Part shown: positions 35,000-41,712 of the stretch, piece after piece | How the letters are laid out: each line of letters opens with the position of its first letter | Position numbering within the stretch: the first letter of the stretch is position 1 | From: a virus | Length of the DNA stretch: 47,596 nt | Virus record (IMG/VR): IMGVR_UViG_3300022682_000034 | Location: 1 to 47,596 of that record | Reading direction: 5' to 3' (one strand) | Translations under genes and position numbers: made by a program | Notes under the pieces: generated by a model | Told to the model about the DNA's origin: nothing | The model's input: the letters and a program-made list of their open reading frames with translations, nothing else | Databases searched by the model: none

Positions 35000-36175
35000 T
35001 CAATCTTCGAATTGTTTTTCCGCTGATTGGACATCGATCGCAGGCCGTTTGTCTTTTTCTGGTACGAGCACCGGGCCTTTATCCGCTCGGGTAATGTGCT
35101 TCGAAACCCAATCCTTATCGAGGATTTTCTCGAGTTTGCTTGGGCTCTTCAGCTTCTTCTCGAAATATTGGTCTTGCTTGAGTTTCTGTCCACGAAGTTT
35201 TTTGACCATCGTTTTTTCGTCGTGTGCCCACTGCCGATTCCCATAGGCGTTGACGAGTTTGAATCCCTGGATCGTCTCGCCTTGCAGCGCGGATTCTGTC
35301 AATTTTTTGTGAGCAGCCGCGAGAAAGCTTTTTATGACTTTCTCGTGGCTCACGATCCGAACGAGCTCATCAATCGGAGCGCGCTTGGCGATCTCCTCGA
35401 TTTCCTCTTTGGTCGGATCGTCGGAAAACTGGTCAACCGCTGCGACCATAAGATCGTCTTTGACTTTCGGGCACTCGAGCCGATCGAGGCAATATAGGCA
35501 ATGATCGCCGGAAACGCGGGGTGGATTGTCGGAGATCAGACACTCGACGATTGCATCCTCGAATCGTTTCGTCCATTGCGCCGCGAATTCTTCCGGCGAC
35601 TCCTCGACAATCCACGAGTCGACAGCCGGGCCACTGGTACGGGGCTGGAAGACGTGGATCTGGACCTCGGTCACAACGACGCCGATTTCTTCAAGATGAT
35701 TGAGCACACCGAGCGCGTACGCAGCGAGTTGTGGATTGTCCTCGGCACGTACTTCGTTGAACCCATATTTCAAATCAACGACGTGAAGCGTTCCAAAGCT
35801 CTCGTAGCAAACGAAATCAGCAGTCCCCCAAAAACTGATATGACCGGGGATTTTAAATCGCCCCTCAACGATTGTATCTGATGCATTGGCCGAGATGCTT
35901 TTGCAAAATGAGACATATTTCAGGAGGTGCTCGGCCATATCTTGGCTCAAAAACTGCTTTTCGGCGTATCCGGCCAAATCTATGGGGATCCCAACAATCT
36001 CCATCGGGTCCGTGTTGTTACTGAGGCACCATTCCGCGAAAGCATGAGCAAGCGAACCCTCGCGTGATGCTTCGCTCCCTTCAGATTTTTTACCTTGCTC
36101 CGCGGCCCACGATCCGGAACATGCAATCCACCGGTGCGCGGCCGAGGGGCTGAATTGTGCATGTTTTTCGGTCAT
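35000..36175 (-). CDS. DUF2800 family protein (RecB-like PD-(D/E)XK fold)
   Basis: This 391-residue protein starts with the family-typical HAQFSPSAAHRWIACSGSWA. The nuclease-like core is GTADFVCYESFGTLHVVDLK (residues of about 116-135), with DLKYG holding the D/E-x-K element. A Cys-containing patch (CLYCLDRLECP) near residue 248 could bind an iron-sulfur cluster, as in related AddB/Cas4-like nucleases. Often encoded with DUF2815 and a family A polymerase. It overlaps the next upstream gene by ATGA. Confidence 0.82.
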   Translation of the reverse strand: MTEKHAQFSPSAAHRWIACSGSWAAEQGKKSEGSEASREGSLAHAFAEWCLSNNTDPMEIVGIPIDLAGYAEKQFLSQDMAEHLLKYVSFCKSISANASDTIVEGRFKIPGHISFWGTADFVCYESFGTLHVVDLKYGFNEVRAEDNPQLAAYALGVLNHLEEIGVVVTEVQIHVFQPRTSGPAVDSWIVEESPEEFAAQWTKRFEDAIVECLISDNPPRVSGDHCLYCLDRLECPKVKDDLMVAAVDQFSDDPTKEEIEEIAKRAPIDELVRIVSHEKVIKSFLAAAHKKLTESALQGETIQGFKLVNAYGNRQWAHDEKTMVKKLRGQKLKQDQYFEKKLKSPSKLEKILDKDWVSKHITRADKGPVLVPEKDKRPAIDVQSAEKQFED

Positions 36176-36540
36176 TGCCCCAACCCCAACTCGACAAGAA
36201 AATCCGGGTAATGCTTCGGATCAACGTCAATCAGCTTTTTGACGCCGCGGCTCTTTATCGCTGCGATCACAAGCTGATTGCGTGTTGCCGGGTCTTGCCG
36301 TGCCCAGGCATCAACTTTCGTGTGAAAATCCACAGCGGTCATCTCGTGTTGTGCCGGGGCCGTGACGTATTTCGGTTTGGCCTTCGGCTCATGCTTCGGC
36401 TCAGGCTCCGGCTCAGGCTTTGGCTCGGCCTTCGGTTCGGCCTCTACCGAGTAAAATTTCTCTCGCGGTTTGGAATCCCACCAGTCCGCAAAATCCCGAA
36501 GCTCGTTTGCGTTTTGGAATGTAATCGTGCATTGAATCAT
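36172..36540 (-). CDS. Hypothetical protein with Glu-Pro-Lys linker
   Basis: A 122-residue protein: a small N-terminal domain (about 1-30), an alternating acidic/Pro linker (PKAEPKPEPEPEPKHEPKAK), and a C-terminal helical domain (about 67-122). AAAGGAT precedes the ATG. The linker resembles that of the small head protein at 8160. Function unknown. Confidence 0.55.
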   Translation of the reverse strand: MIQCTITFQNANELRDFADWWDSKPREKFYSVEAEPKAEPKPEPEPEPKHEPKAKPKYVTAPAQHEMTAVDFHTKVDAWARQDPATRNQLVIAAIKSRGVKKLIDVDPKHYPDFLVELGLGQ

Positions 36541-36589
36541 TTCAGTATCCTTTCAGTTTTCAGGTTAATTGACGTTCTGTCCTGCATAA

Positions 36590-37099
36590 CTACGCATTAT
36601 CAGCCTCCATCCTCTCGACAATCAGTCGGAGCTGCCACGCGAGTTCTGTGGACCCGGCGGCGCAATAGACGGAGTACCAGGCGGCGGCGGACCCGGCGGC
36701 GGCGCAATAGGCGGCGGAATCCGCTGCGTAATCGGCGGAGGACAAGGAGGAGGACCGGGCGGCTGACCAGGCGGCGCGCAGGTCATCATATGTCCTATCG
36801 CCGTCGGCGTACAGCCTGGACGTGATTATTGCATCCCAAGACCGCGGGTCAGTCGACCCGCCAGCGTCAACGACCCTTTTGAGCGAGCGCTCGGCGCAAT
36901 CGCAGGCAAAAAGCCGGACGGTGCGCGACGTGACCAGCCTGGTCAGTGCCCAGATCCGATCCTCGGGCGGGATGTCAAGAGCTGCTATCTCTCGTGCAGA
37001 CAGGGACTCACGCCCTGCCCAGAGCGCGGAAACGCGCCAACGGGGGTAATCCTCACACGGATCGAGGCTCATTATATCTTCGACTGTGTAAACACTCAT
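36590..37099 (-). CDS. Imm5-like 'putative immunity protein' paralogue A
   Basis: A 169-residue protein. Residues 1-110 contain the family pattern: LWAGRESLSAREIAALDIPP, DRIWALTRLVTSR, RLFACDCAERSLKRV, DPRSWDAIITSRLYADGDRT. It then turns into an Ala/Ser/Tyr-rich repeat (about 110-150) and ends VERMEADNA. This is the architecture of the Ala-rich 'putative immunity protein' (Imm5-like) family seen near bacterial toxin loci. It is the last of three tandem paralogues. Role in a phage is unknown. Confidence 0.65.
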   Translation of the reverse strand: MSVYTVEDIMSLDPCEDYPRWRVSALWAGRESLSAREIAALDIPPEDRIWALTRLVTSRTVRLFACDCAERSLKRVVDAGGSTDPRSWDAIITSRLYADGDRTYDDLRAAWSAARSSSLSSADYAADSAAYCAAAGSAAAWYSVYCAAGSTELAWQLRLIVERMEADNA

Positions 37100-37575
37100 T
37101 TTCCAACCTCAATTCGCTCTACAAGGCGGTTTAGTTTCCATTCGGCCTCCGTGTCCGTGACTGGCAGAGAGGTGGATCTAACGGCAGGCCAAGCCGCTCC
37201 CATGACCGCATACCGTGCGGCGGCAATGTCCAACATGTTAAAATCGGCTGAGCGTAGATCATCCTCCGTCGCCTTACCGTCCGCATACAGCCTCGAAACA
37301 ATAATAGCATTCCTGGTCCGCCAATCGATCACATCACCACTTACAAGGTGTGCCTGGATGTCTCGTTCAGCGCAGTCACACGCAAAAATACGTGCTGCGC
37401 GTGGGGTAGCCAATTCGCACAACGCCCAAATGCGATCCCAGATAGGGATGTCGAGTTCCGCAATCTCCCTCACAGACAGGGACTCACGACCGGCCCAGAG
37501 TTTTTCCACGCGCTCACGGGGGTAACCCTCGCACGGGTTGAGTTTCATAATGTCACAAACTGTGTATCTATGCAT
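37096..37575 (-). CDS. Imm5-like 'putative immunity protein' paralogue B
   Basis: A 159-residue paralogue of its neighbours: LWAGRESLSVREIAELDIPI, DRIWALCELATPRAAR, IFACDCAERDIQAHL. The Ala-rich repeat is short here (about residues 114-130), so it has lost or never expanded the repeat. The start overlaps the previous paralogue's stop by 8 bases and its stop overlaps the next start by 4. It is the most diverged of the three. Confidence 0.65.
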   Translation of the reverse strand: MHRYTVCDIMKLNPCEGYPRERVEKLWAGRESLSVREIAELDIPIWDRIWALCELATPRAARIFACDCAERDIQAHLVSGDVIDWRTRNAIIVSRLYADGKATEDDLRSADFNMLDIAAARYAVMGAAWPAVRSTSLPVTDTEAEWKLNRLVERIEVGK

Positions 37576-38155
37576 TATCGGCCTCCATTCGCTCTACCAA
37601 ATGACCTAATTGCCAGTTTTGCTCGGCGGCGTAATCGGAGGACCAGTCTGCGGACAAGGCGGCGTAATCGGCGGCGGAACAGGCGGCGGAACAGGCGGCG
37701 GAATAGGCGGCGGCGGCGTACCTGGCGGTGGACCTGGCGGCGGCGGCGGTGAACTTGGCGGCGGCGACGGCTGGCCAGGCGGCGGAATCGAAGGCGGAAT
37801 CGGCGACGTAATATGCGGCGAACGCGGCGGCGCGCAGATCATTTTCGGTCCTATCGCCGTCGGCGTACAAACGGGACGTGATTACTGCGTCCCAAGACCG
37901 CGGGTCAGTCGATCCACCATTGTCGACGACACGCTGGAGCGCGCGCTCGGCGCAATCACATGAAAACAGCCTAGCCGTGCGATGAGTGGCAAGCCCAGTC
38001 AGGGCCCAGATGCGATCCTTGACCGGGATGTCAAGAGCTGCGATCTCGCGCGCCGTCAGCGCTTCGCGACCAGACCAAAGTGCGGCCACGCGCTCACGTG
38101 TGTAGCCCTCGCACGGATCGAGACTCATTATATCGTCAACTGTGTATCTATGCAT
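37568..38155 (-). CDS. Imm5-like 'putative immunity protein' paralogue C
   Basis: A 195-residue paralogue, the longest. The N-terminal 110 residues closely match paralogue A (LWSGREALTAREIAALDIPV, DRIWALTGLATHRTARLFSC, DPRSWDAVITSRLYADGDRT). Its Ala-rich tract (about 113-180) is expanded, with repeated AAYSAACSAACSAADYAA-like units. It ends VERMEADNA like paralogue A. The first gene of the tandem array, directly downstream of the caspase-like gene. Confidence 0.65.
   Translation of the reverse strand: MHRYTVDDIMSLDPCEGYTRERVAALWSGREALTAREIAALDIPVKDRIWALTGLATHRTARLFSCDCAERALQRVVDNGGSTDPRSWDAVITSRLYADGDRTENDLRAAAFAAYYVADSAFDSAAWPAVAAAKFTAAAARSTARYAAAAYSAACSAACSAADYAALSADWSSDYAAEQNWQLGHLVERMEADNA
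37622..37830 (+). repeat. G-rich GGCGGCGG repeat tract (coding for the Ala-rich region)
   Basis: The plus strand carries many GGCGG-type units separated by 3-6 bases over about 200 bases; the minus strand encodes the Ala-rich segment of paralogue C. A shorter version lies at about 36656-36780 in paralogue A. The tract can expand or contract by slippage and could form G-quadruplexes on the non-template strand. Confidence 0.7.
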
Positions 38156-38766
38156 TATCGGCCTCCATCTCCATCAAAAATGAAAGGCAACGTCAGGCGA
38201 TACTCTTGATCTTCTCGTAATCTTTTTCGGAAAGCGCGCCAAGTGTCCCACCCATCACAACCCGGATCGACGGCGCGTTCAGTTTGGACTCCTTCGGAAA
38301 GCGACCAATAGAATCTTGCCTTCGGGTTCCAAGACGTGTGACCCGCGGTCTCATGCCCGAAAACTTGCATGAGATGGCCGAGACTGTGTGCGGACTCTGC
38401 GATCCATCGCGCATAGCATCCGTGGGGGTGAGATTCCTGAGCGGCTGAACATGCGAACAGGTTAAGGAACTTGATTCCGAATTTTTCGCAGTCCCGCGCG
38501 ACTGTTTCCGCGCCAGATTGGTTTCGCTCGAGGAGTTCCACCCCTAGCGGCCACCCGTGACAGAATACCGAAAGCGACTCGACATTTCGCAACCCATCAA
38601 GAGCATGATCGAGTCGAGTCATCCTTGAGATGCCTTCTGAAACGACGTTTTCGCCCCGCGATTGCAAAATCCGCTCAAGGGCTTTCGCCTCGGGGATAAA
38701 TGCTCCGGTGGCGTCTTTTTTGCCCGTTCTGTCCTTATTTTTGTAGAGGATAGCGTGCATTTTCAT
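38155..38766 (-). CDS. Small protein with caspase-like (clan CD) His-Gly / Ala-Cys pattern
   Basis: A 203-residue protein. Hydrophobic residues then H70-G71 (SLSVFCHGWP), and 36 residues later hydrophobic residues then A105-C106 (FLNLFACSAA), match the catalytic pattern of clan CD cysteine peptidases (caspase, CHAT, C80 types). FGHETAGHTSWNPKARFY (137-154) is a conserved-looking block after it. No recognisable separate sensor domain is present. It is coupled to the clamp-like gene (ATGA overlap), and its stop adjoins the first Imm5-like gene. An alpha/beta hydrolase or non-catalytic caspase fold is an alternative. Confidence 0.5.
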   Translation of the reverse strand: MKMHAILYKNKDRTGKKDATGAFIPEAKALERILQSRGENVVSEGISRMTRLDHALDGLRNVESLSVFCHGWPLGVELLERNQSGAETVARDCEKFGIKFLNLFACSAAQESHPHGCYARWIAESAHSLGHLMQVFGHETAGHTSWNPKARFYWSLSEGVQTERAVDPGCDGWDTWRAFRKRLREDQEYRLTLPFIFDGDGGR

Positions 38767-39479
38767 TCACCCCTAAAAGGCATAATGACCGCTCGGACGT
38801 AGCCGTATTTGAGCATGACCGGGCCACTGTTAATCGAAGGGTGAATAGCAACCCAGTGACATCGAAAATCCTTGATTGCTTTTTTTAACATTTTCGCCGG
38901 GACTTTGAATCCGAAGGGCTCAAGGGAATCATTTCTTTTTATGTCAATAGCCACAACGATTCGCAAGTTGTTAATTGGCCTGGATTCCAGCACAAGGGCG
39001 GGGACGTCGTTGCAGTACATAGAGTCTTGGGACACCGAGAACGAAATCACCCCAGAGCTCGGAAGTCTCCGGATGAAGCTTCTAGACGTCTCCAAATCAA
39101 CAAAAACCCCCGGGTGCTCGGCGCATACGGAAAAAACGTCTTCTGGGTTCGGGTAGTCCGGATAGGTGATTTCAAGCGAATGATAGGCGTGTATATCCGT
39201 CGTCTGCAAATGCAAATACTTAATTTTCAACATATTGTCAGTGATGTCGACGGAGTCATATGGATGGTCATTACATACTTTCTTGACGTCTTTGAAGACG
39301 CCTAATGGAATGTCACAATCCGGCAAACTTGCTGGGGCAGAATGCAAAACACTTTTGCCAGCCCCATACGCCACACCGTTTCGGATGTGAATCCGTGCGA
39401 GGTCCAGGTCCCCCTTTGCCTCGATCGCGTTCGCCGGGTGCTGTAGCGCCTGAACAAAATCCTTTAATAGCATTTTCAT
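38763..39479 (-). CDS. Sliding-clamp-like protein, copy 2
   Basis: This 238-residue protein may have the DNA clamp fold. The C-terminal part (FKVPAKMLKKAIKDF, then PVMLKYGYVRAVIMPFRGE) resembles the last domain of the bacterial beta clamp, which ends with a similar IMPxR motif. The N-terminal part (IPLGVFKDVKKV, DSVDITDNMLKIKY) resembles T4 gp45/PCNA-type repeats. Length fits a two-domain, PCNA-size clamp. It is a duplicate of the next upstream gene. It starts by ATGA overlap. Confidence 0.5.
   Translation of the reverse strand: MKMLLKDFVQALQHPANAIEAKGDLDLARIHIRNGVAYGAGKSVLHSAPASLPDCDIPLGVFKDVKKVCNDHPYDSVDITDNMLKIKYLHLQTTDIHAYHSLEITYPDYPNPEDVFSVCAEHPGVFVDLETSRSFIRRLPSSGVISFSVSQDSMYCNDVPALVLESRPINNLRIVVAIDIKRNDSLEPFGFKVPAKMLKKAIKDFRCHWVAIHPSINSGPVMLKYGYVRAVIMPFRGE
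39318..39478. repeat. Direct repeat, copy 2 (5' half of duplicated clamp-like genes)
   Basis: About 160 bases here are nearly identical to 40024-40183, covering the first about 54 codons of both clamp-like genes. The 3' halves have diverged much more. This suggests a duplication followed by selection or gene conversion at the 5' end. A shorter repeat with CACCCCTAAAAGGCAT lies at the 3' end of both genes. Confidence 0.85.
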
Positions 39480-40183
39480 TCACCCCTAAAAGGCATGATA
39501 GCCGCCCGATAATCACCGGCCTTGAACATCATTGGACAACCGCTGAGATTCGGGTAGATCTCAAGTGGGTCTCCGACCATGTGCTGTATAGCGCGCTTCA
39601 AGTGCTTCGAAAAGATTTTACACCCGAACGGCATAAACGTTTCCTGTTCGTACAGATTTTGGCTAAATGTATATTTTGCAGTGTGCGAACCGCCAACTCG
39701 CAAAACTACACGGGGGTAGTCGTCATCACACTCGATGTCATCTTGAGACACCGACAAATCTACAATTTGATTTGGCGGGAGTTTTTTGACAAGGCGATAG
39801 AACGTCTGTATCTCAACAGTTGCACAGCGCAATTTGCAAACGGACCTAAAGACTTCGTCCGGGTTCGGAAAAATCGGATAGGTGATTTCAAGCGAATGAT
39901 AGGTGTGTATATCCGTCGTCTGCAAATACCTAATTTTCAACGAACGCCCTGTAATGTCAACGGAGTCGTACGGGTGTGTCTTCGTGGACGCTTCGACATC
40001 CTTAAGAACCTCTAATGGGATGTCACAATCCGGCAAACTTGCTGGGGCGGAGTGCAAAACACTTTTGCTAGCCCCATATGCCACACCGTTTCGGATGTGA
40101 ATCCGTGCGAGGTCCAGGTCCCCCTTTGCCTCGATCGCGTTCGCCGGGTGCTGTAGCGCCTGAACAAATTCCTTCAGTAGCAT
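39476..40183 (-). CDS. Sliding-clamp-like protein, copy 1
   Basis: A 235-residue paralogue of the gene at 38763. ATG 40183 is chosen for GAAAGGGG upstream; an in-frame start at 40246 would lie inside the promoter. The N-terminal 50 residues are almost identical to copy 2, the C-terminal half differs but keeps the (Y/D)xRAxIMPFRGE end. If the products are clamps they may form a mixed ring for the family A polymerase. A direct promoter lies at 40218-40246. Confidence 0.5.
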   Translation of the reverse strand: MLLKEFVQALQHPANAIEAKGDLDLARIHIRNGVAYGASKSVLHSAPASLPDCDIPLEVLKDVEASTKTHPYDSVDITGRSLKIRYLQTTDIHTYHSLEITYPIFPNPDEVFRSVCKLRCATVEIQTFYRLVKKLPPNQIVDLSVSQDDIECDDDYPRVVLRVGGSHTAKYTFSQNLYEQETFMPFGCKIFSKHLKRAIQHMVGDPLEIYPNLSGCPMMFKAGDYRAAIMPFRGE

Positions 40184-40217
40184 TTTAAATCCCCTTTCGT
40201 GTCCATGTGATTGAGCT

Positions 40218-40246
40218 TTTTTACACTGTAGGCGAGAGCGTGTCAA
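40218..40246 (-). promoter_or_regulatory. Sigma70-like promoter (minus strand)
   Basis: Minus strand: TTGACA (40246-40241), 17-base spacer, TAAAAA (40223-40218), 35 bases before the clamp-like ATG at 40183. The lipoprotein gene ends 31 bases upstream. Confidence 0.6.
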
Positions 40247-40276
40247 ATAAAAGTTTTTCGATTTTTATCTTTTTAT

Positions 40277-40903
40277 CTAACAGTCCGGATCGCGCTCAGA
40301 TTCCAGGTCAATCGGCCCCTCGTATCGCTCAAAACGGATGTTCACAAACTCCAAACCGCCGCCGCAGTCCTTGAGGCTCAAAAATTGCTCATGCTCGATC
40401 TGGAAAGGTGACACGTCGAGCTCACACCCGCCGACCCAATCCCGCGGGCCAGGCTCGAGTTGCCAGTCTGTTACAACGAGCGTCCAGGTGTCCGACGTCC
40501 ACTCGACCGCCGTCATCGCGGAAGTGTGGTCGTCCCATCGCGGCTCGAAAGTGTTGAGGTCACACGACGCCGATCGCCCCATGACATCTCCGCCCCGGTA
40601 GACCGTGGCGACTGGATCGGGCAACCAGTCCTCGGTGTCATTTGTGATCGTGCTGATTTGAGCGTCGATAACGACGAGCCAGTATCGCGCGATGCCATCA
40701 TCTGGCGGTTCGGTGTCGGTGCCAGTGTCGGTGTCTTCGAACCATGCATCATCATCATCGAGGTCTGAATCCCCAACTGTCTGGCACCCTGAAAACAAAA
40801 GCGCGGCCAGGGCGGCTAGTGTGAACAGTCCGACAGTGGCCAGCGTCATCATCCAGGCAACGATAAGATGAAAAAGTATCGCGTTTTGCATTTTCCGTTT
40901 CAT
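40277..40903 (-). CDS. Secreted lipoprotein with C2-like domain
   Basis: A 208-residue protein. A hydrophobic signal (residues 9-39) ends in the lipobox LFSGC, so C40 would be lipidated. An Asp/Thr-rich linker follows (SDLDDDDAWFEDTDTGTDTE). The C-terminal domain (about 70-205) has a C2-like layout (WLVVIDAQIS, PDPVATVYRGG, EPRWDDHTS). Asp+2 after the cysteine is not present (Q), which would favour outer-membrane sorting. Possible roles are superinfection exclusion or an outer-membrane spanin. GGGGGAG precedes the start. Confidence 0.7.
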   Translation of the reverse strand: MKRKMQNAILFHLIVAWMMTLATVGLFTLAALAALLFSGCQTVGDSDLDDDDAWFEDTDTGTDTEPPDDGIARYWLVVIDAQISTITNDTEDWLPDPVATVYRGGDVMGRSASCDLNTFEPRWDDHTSAMTAVEWTSDTWTLVVTDWQLEPGPRDWVGGCELDVSPFQIEHEQFLSLKDCGGGLEFVNIRFERYEGPIDLESERDPDC

Positions 40904-41071
40904 TTTGTCTCCCCCTTAAGTTGCTCTACGAGCTGTTCGAGCTGTTCGATTTTTTTTCAAAAGTCTTCTCTCGCGCTCTTGTATTGCTTGCAGGCTGTCC
41001 CGCAGTCGCAGGATTGCACGTGCGCAAACAGAGTCGAAAGATCCGCTTGTATCTGACCATTCGGATCCCAT
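40900..41071 (-). pseudogene. Coiled-coil protein gene broken (or recoded) at an A8 tract
   Basis: From ATG 41071 the frame reads MGSEWSDTSGSFDSVCARAI and then a coiled coil (LRLRDSLQAIQERERRLLKK). At an A8 run (40950-40957) this frame turns into basic low-complexity sequence, while the +1 frame continues as a good coiled coil (IEQLEQLVEQLKGETK) and ends at TGA overlapping the lipoprotein ATG (ATGA). The expected intact product is about 56 residues. The cause is a mutation, an assembly error, or slippage. Confidence 0.55.
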
Positions 41072-41074
41072 GGC

Positions 41075-41275
41075 TCAACCCCACAGGTGGTAGGCCGTCA
41101 CGGTCTCCACATGCGCCAAGTCGATTTCGAGCGGGTCGACGGCGCCGGAGTGCATCGCCCCAAACGCTATCACCGCAAAATACTCGTCGATCTGCTCGAC
41201 GCTCTCGAAATCGGCCACGGCACGCTCCCCAAGGTATTTTTCGATCAGGGTGTAGTCTACTGTTTGGTTCTTCAT
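41075..41275 (-). CDS. Hypothetical 66-residue protein
   Basis: Starts MKNQTVDYTLIEKYLGERAV, with CGAAAGGGACGGAACA before the ATG, the leader type repeated at several early genes here. Compact, probably helical. The family is not recognised. Confidence 0.6.
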   Translation of the reverse strand: MKNQTVDYTLIEKYLGERAVADFESVEQIDEYFAVIAFGAMHSGAVDPLEIDLAHVETVTAYHLWG

Positions 41276-41340
41276 TGTTCCGTCCCTTTCGTGTGTTGTC
41301 GGCTTGCCTCGTCAGCGCGGTGGGGGCCACCCGACCGCGG

Positions 41341-41355
41341 ACGCCCAGGGGGCGT
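41341..41355. other. Short GC-rich hairpin between small early genes
   Basis: ACGCCC-AGG-GGGCGT forms a perfect 6-base stem 6 bases past the 3' end of the gene at 41361 on the minus strand. There is no T run on that side, so it is not a standard intrinsic terminator; it may slow RNA decay or transcription. Confidence 0.3.
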
Positions 41356-41360
41356 TTCGG

Positions 41361-41606
41361 CTATTTGGCCAGAGAGTGGAAGAGCCAATTCACCAGCTCC
41401 GCTTTCGCCTCTTTGTTCGATTTCAGTGTGTTGTAGAATTCGCTACGAGCTTTCAATTCGATTGTCATATATCCGACAATCGTGTCCAAAAAAGTTTGTT
41501 CATCCAACGAAACAAGTTTGTCAGCGTTGAGGCCATCACGGAACATTCTGTCTATAACGGCTTTGGCGAGGTTTTCGAGGTCTTTCATTTCGACTTGATT
41601 GGTCAT
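41361..41606 (-). CDS. Hypothetical helical protein (81 residues)
   Basis: Starts MTNQVEMKDLENLAKAVIDR and is helical throughout. CGAAAGGGAAAAACA precedes the ATG. Promoter at 41648-41676 lies directly upstream. It resembles in style the helical proteins at 42356 and 42732. Function unknown. Confidence 0.6.
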   Translation of the reverse strand: MTNQVEMKDLENLAKAVIDRMFRDGLNADKLVSLDEQTFLDTIVGYMTIELKARSEFYNTLKSNKEAKAELVNWLFHSLAK

Positions 41607-41647
41607 TGTTTTTCCCTTTCGTTTGTTCCGTGCCCCTTACATCTAAT

Positions 41648-41676
41648 AACTTAACCCTATGATTGGCTAGTGTCAA
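41648..41676 (-). promoter_or_regulatory. Sigma70-like promoter (minus strand)
   Basis: Minus strand: TTGACA (41676-41671), 17 bases, TAAGTT (41653-41648). The flanks (TTGACAyTAGC and TTAArTTATT) repeat in the promoter at 27088-27116. It would drive the small genes at 41606 and 41275. Confidence 0.5.
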
Positions 41677-41712
41677 GATAAAAAAGGAGTAAAACGAAAG
41701 GGAAGTTCTTTT

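Noticed and set aside
37606-37963. Pro-rich and Gly-rich open frames across the G-rich repeat
   Set aside because: Artefacts of the GGCGGCGG repeat read in other frames; the Ala-rich frame belongs to a conserved family and has overlapping starts and stops.
38155-38766. Alpha/beta hydrolase reading of the HGW motif
   Set aside because: No GxSxG nucleophile elbow is present, and the later Ala-Cys after a hydrophobic strand fits clan CD better. Kept as an alternative only.
40926-41330. 134-codon minus-strand frame
   Set aside because: Out of frame with two better supported small genes with proper ribosome-binding sites, and Arg-rich shadow-like composition.
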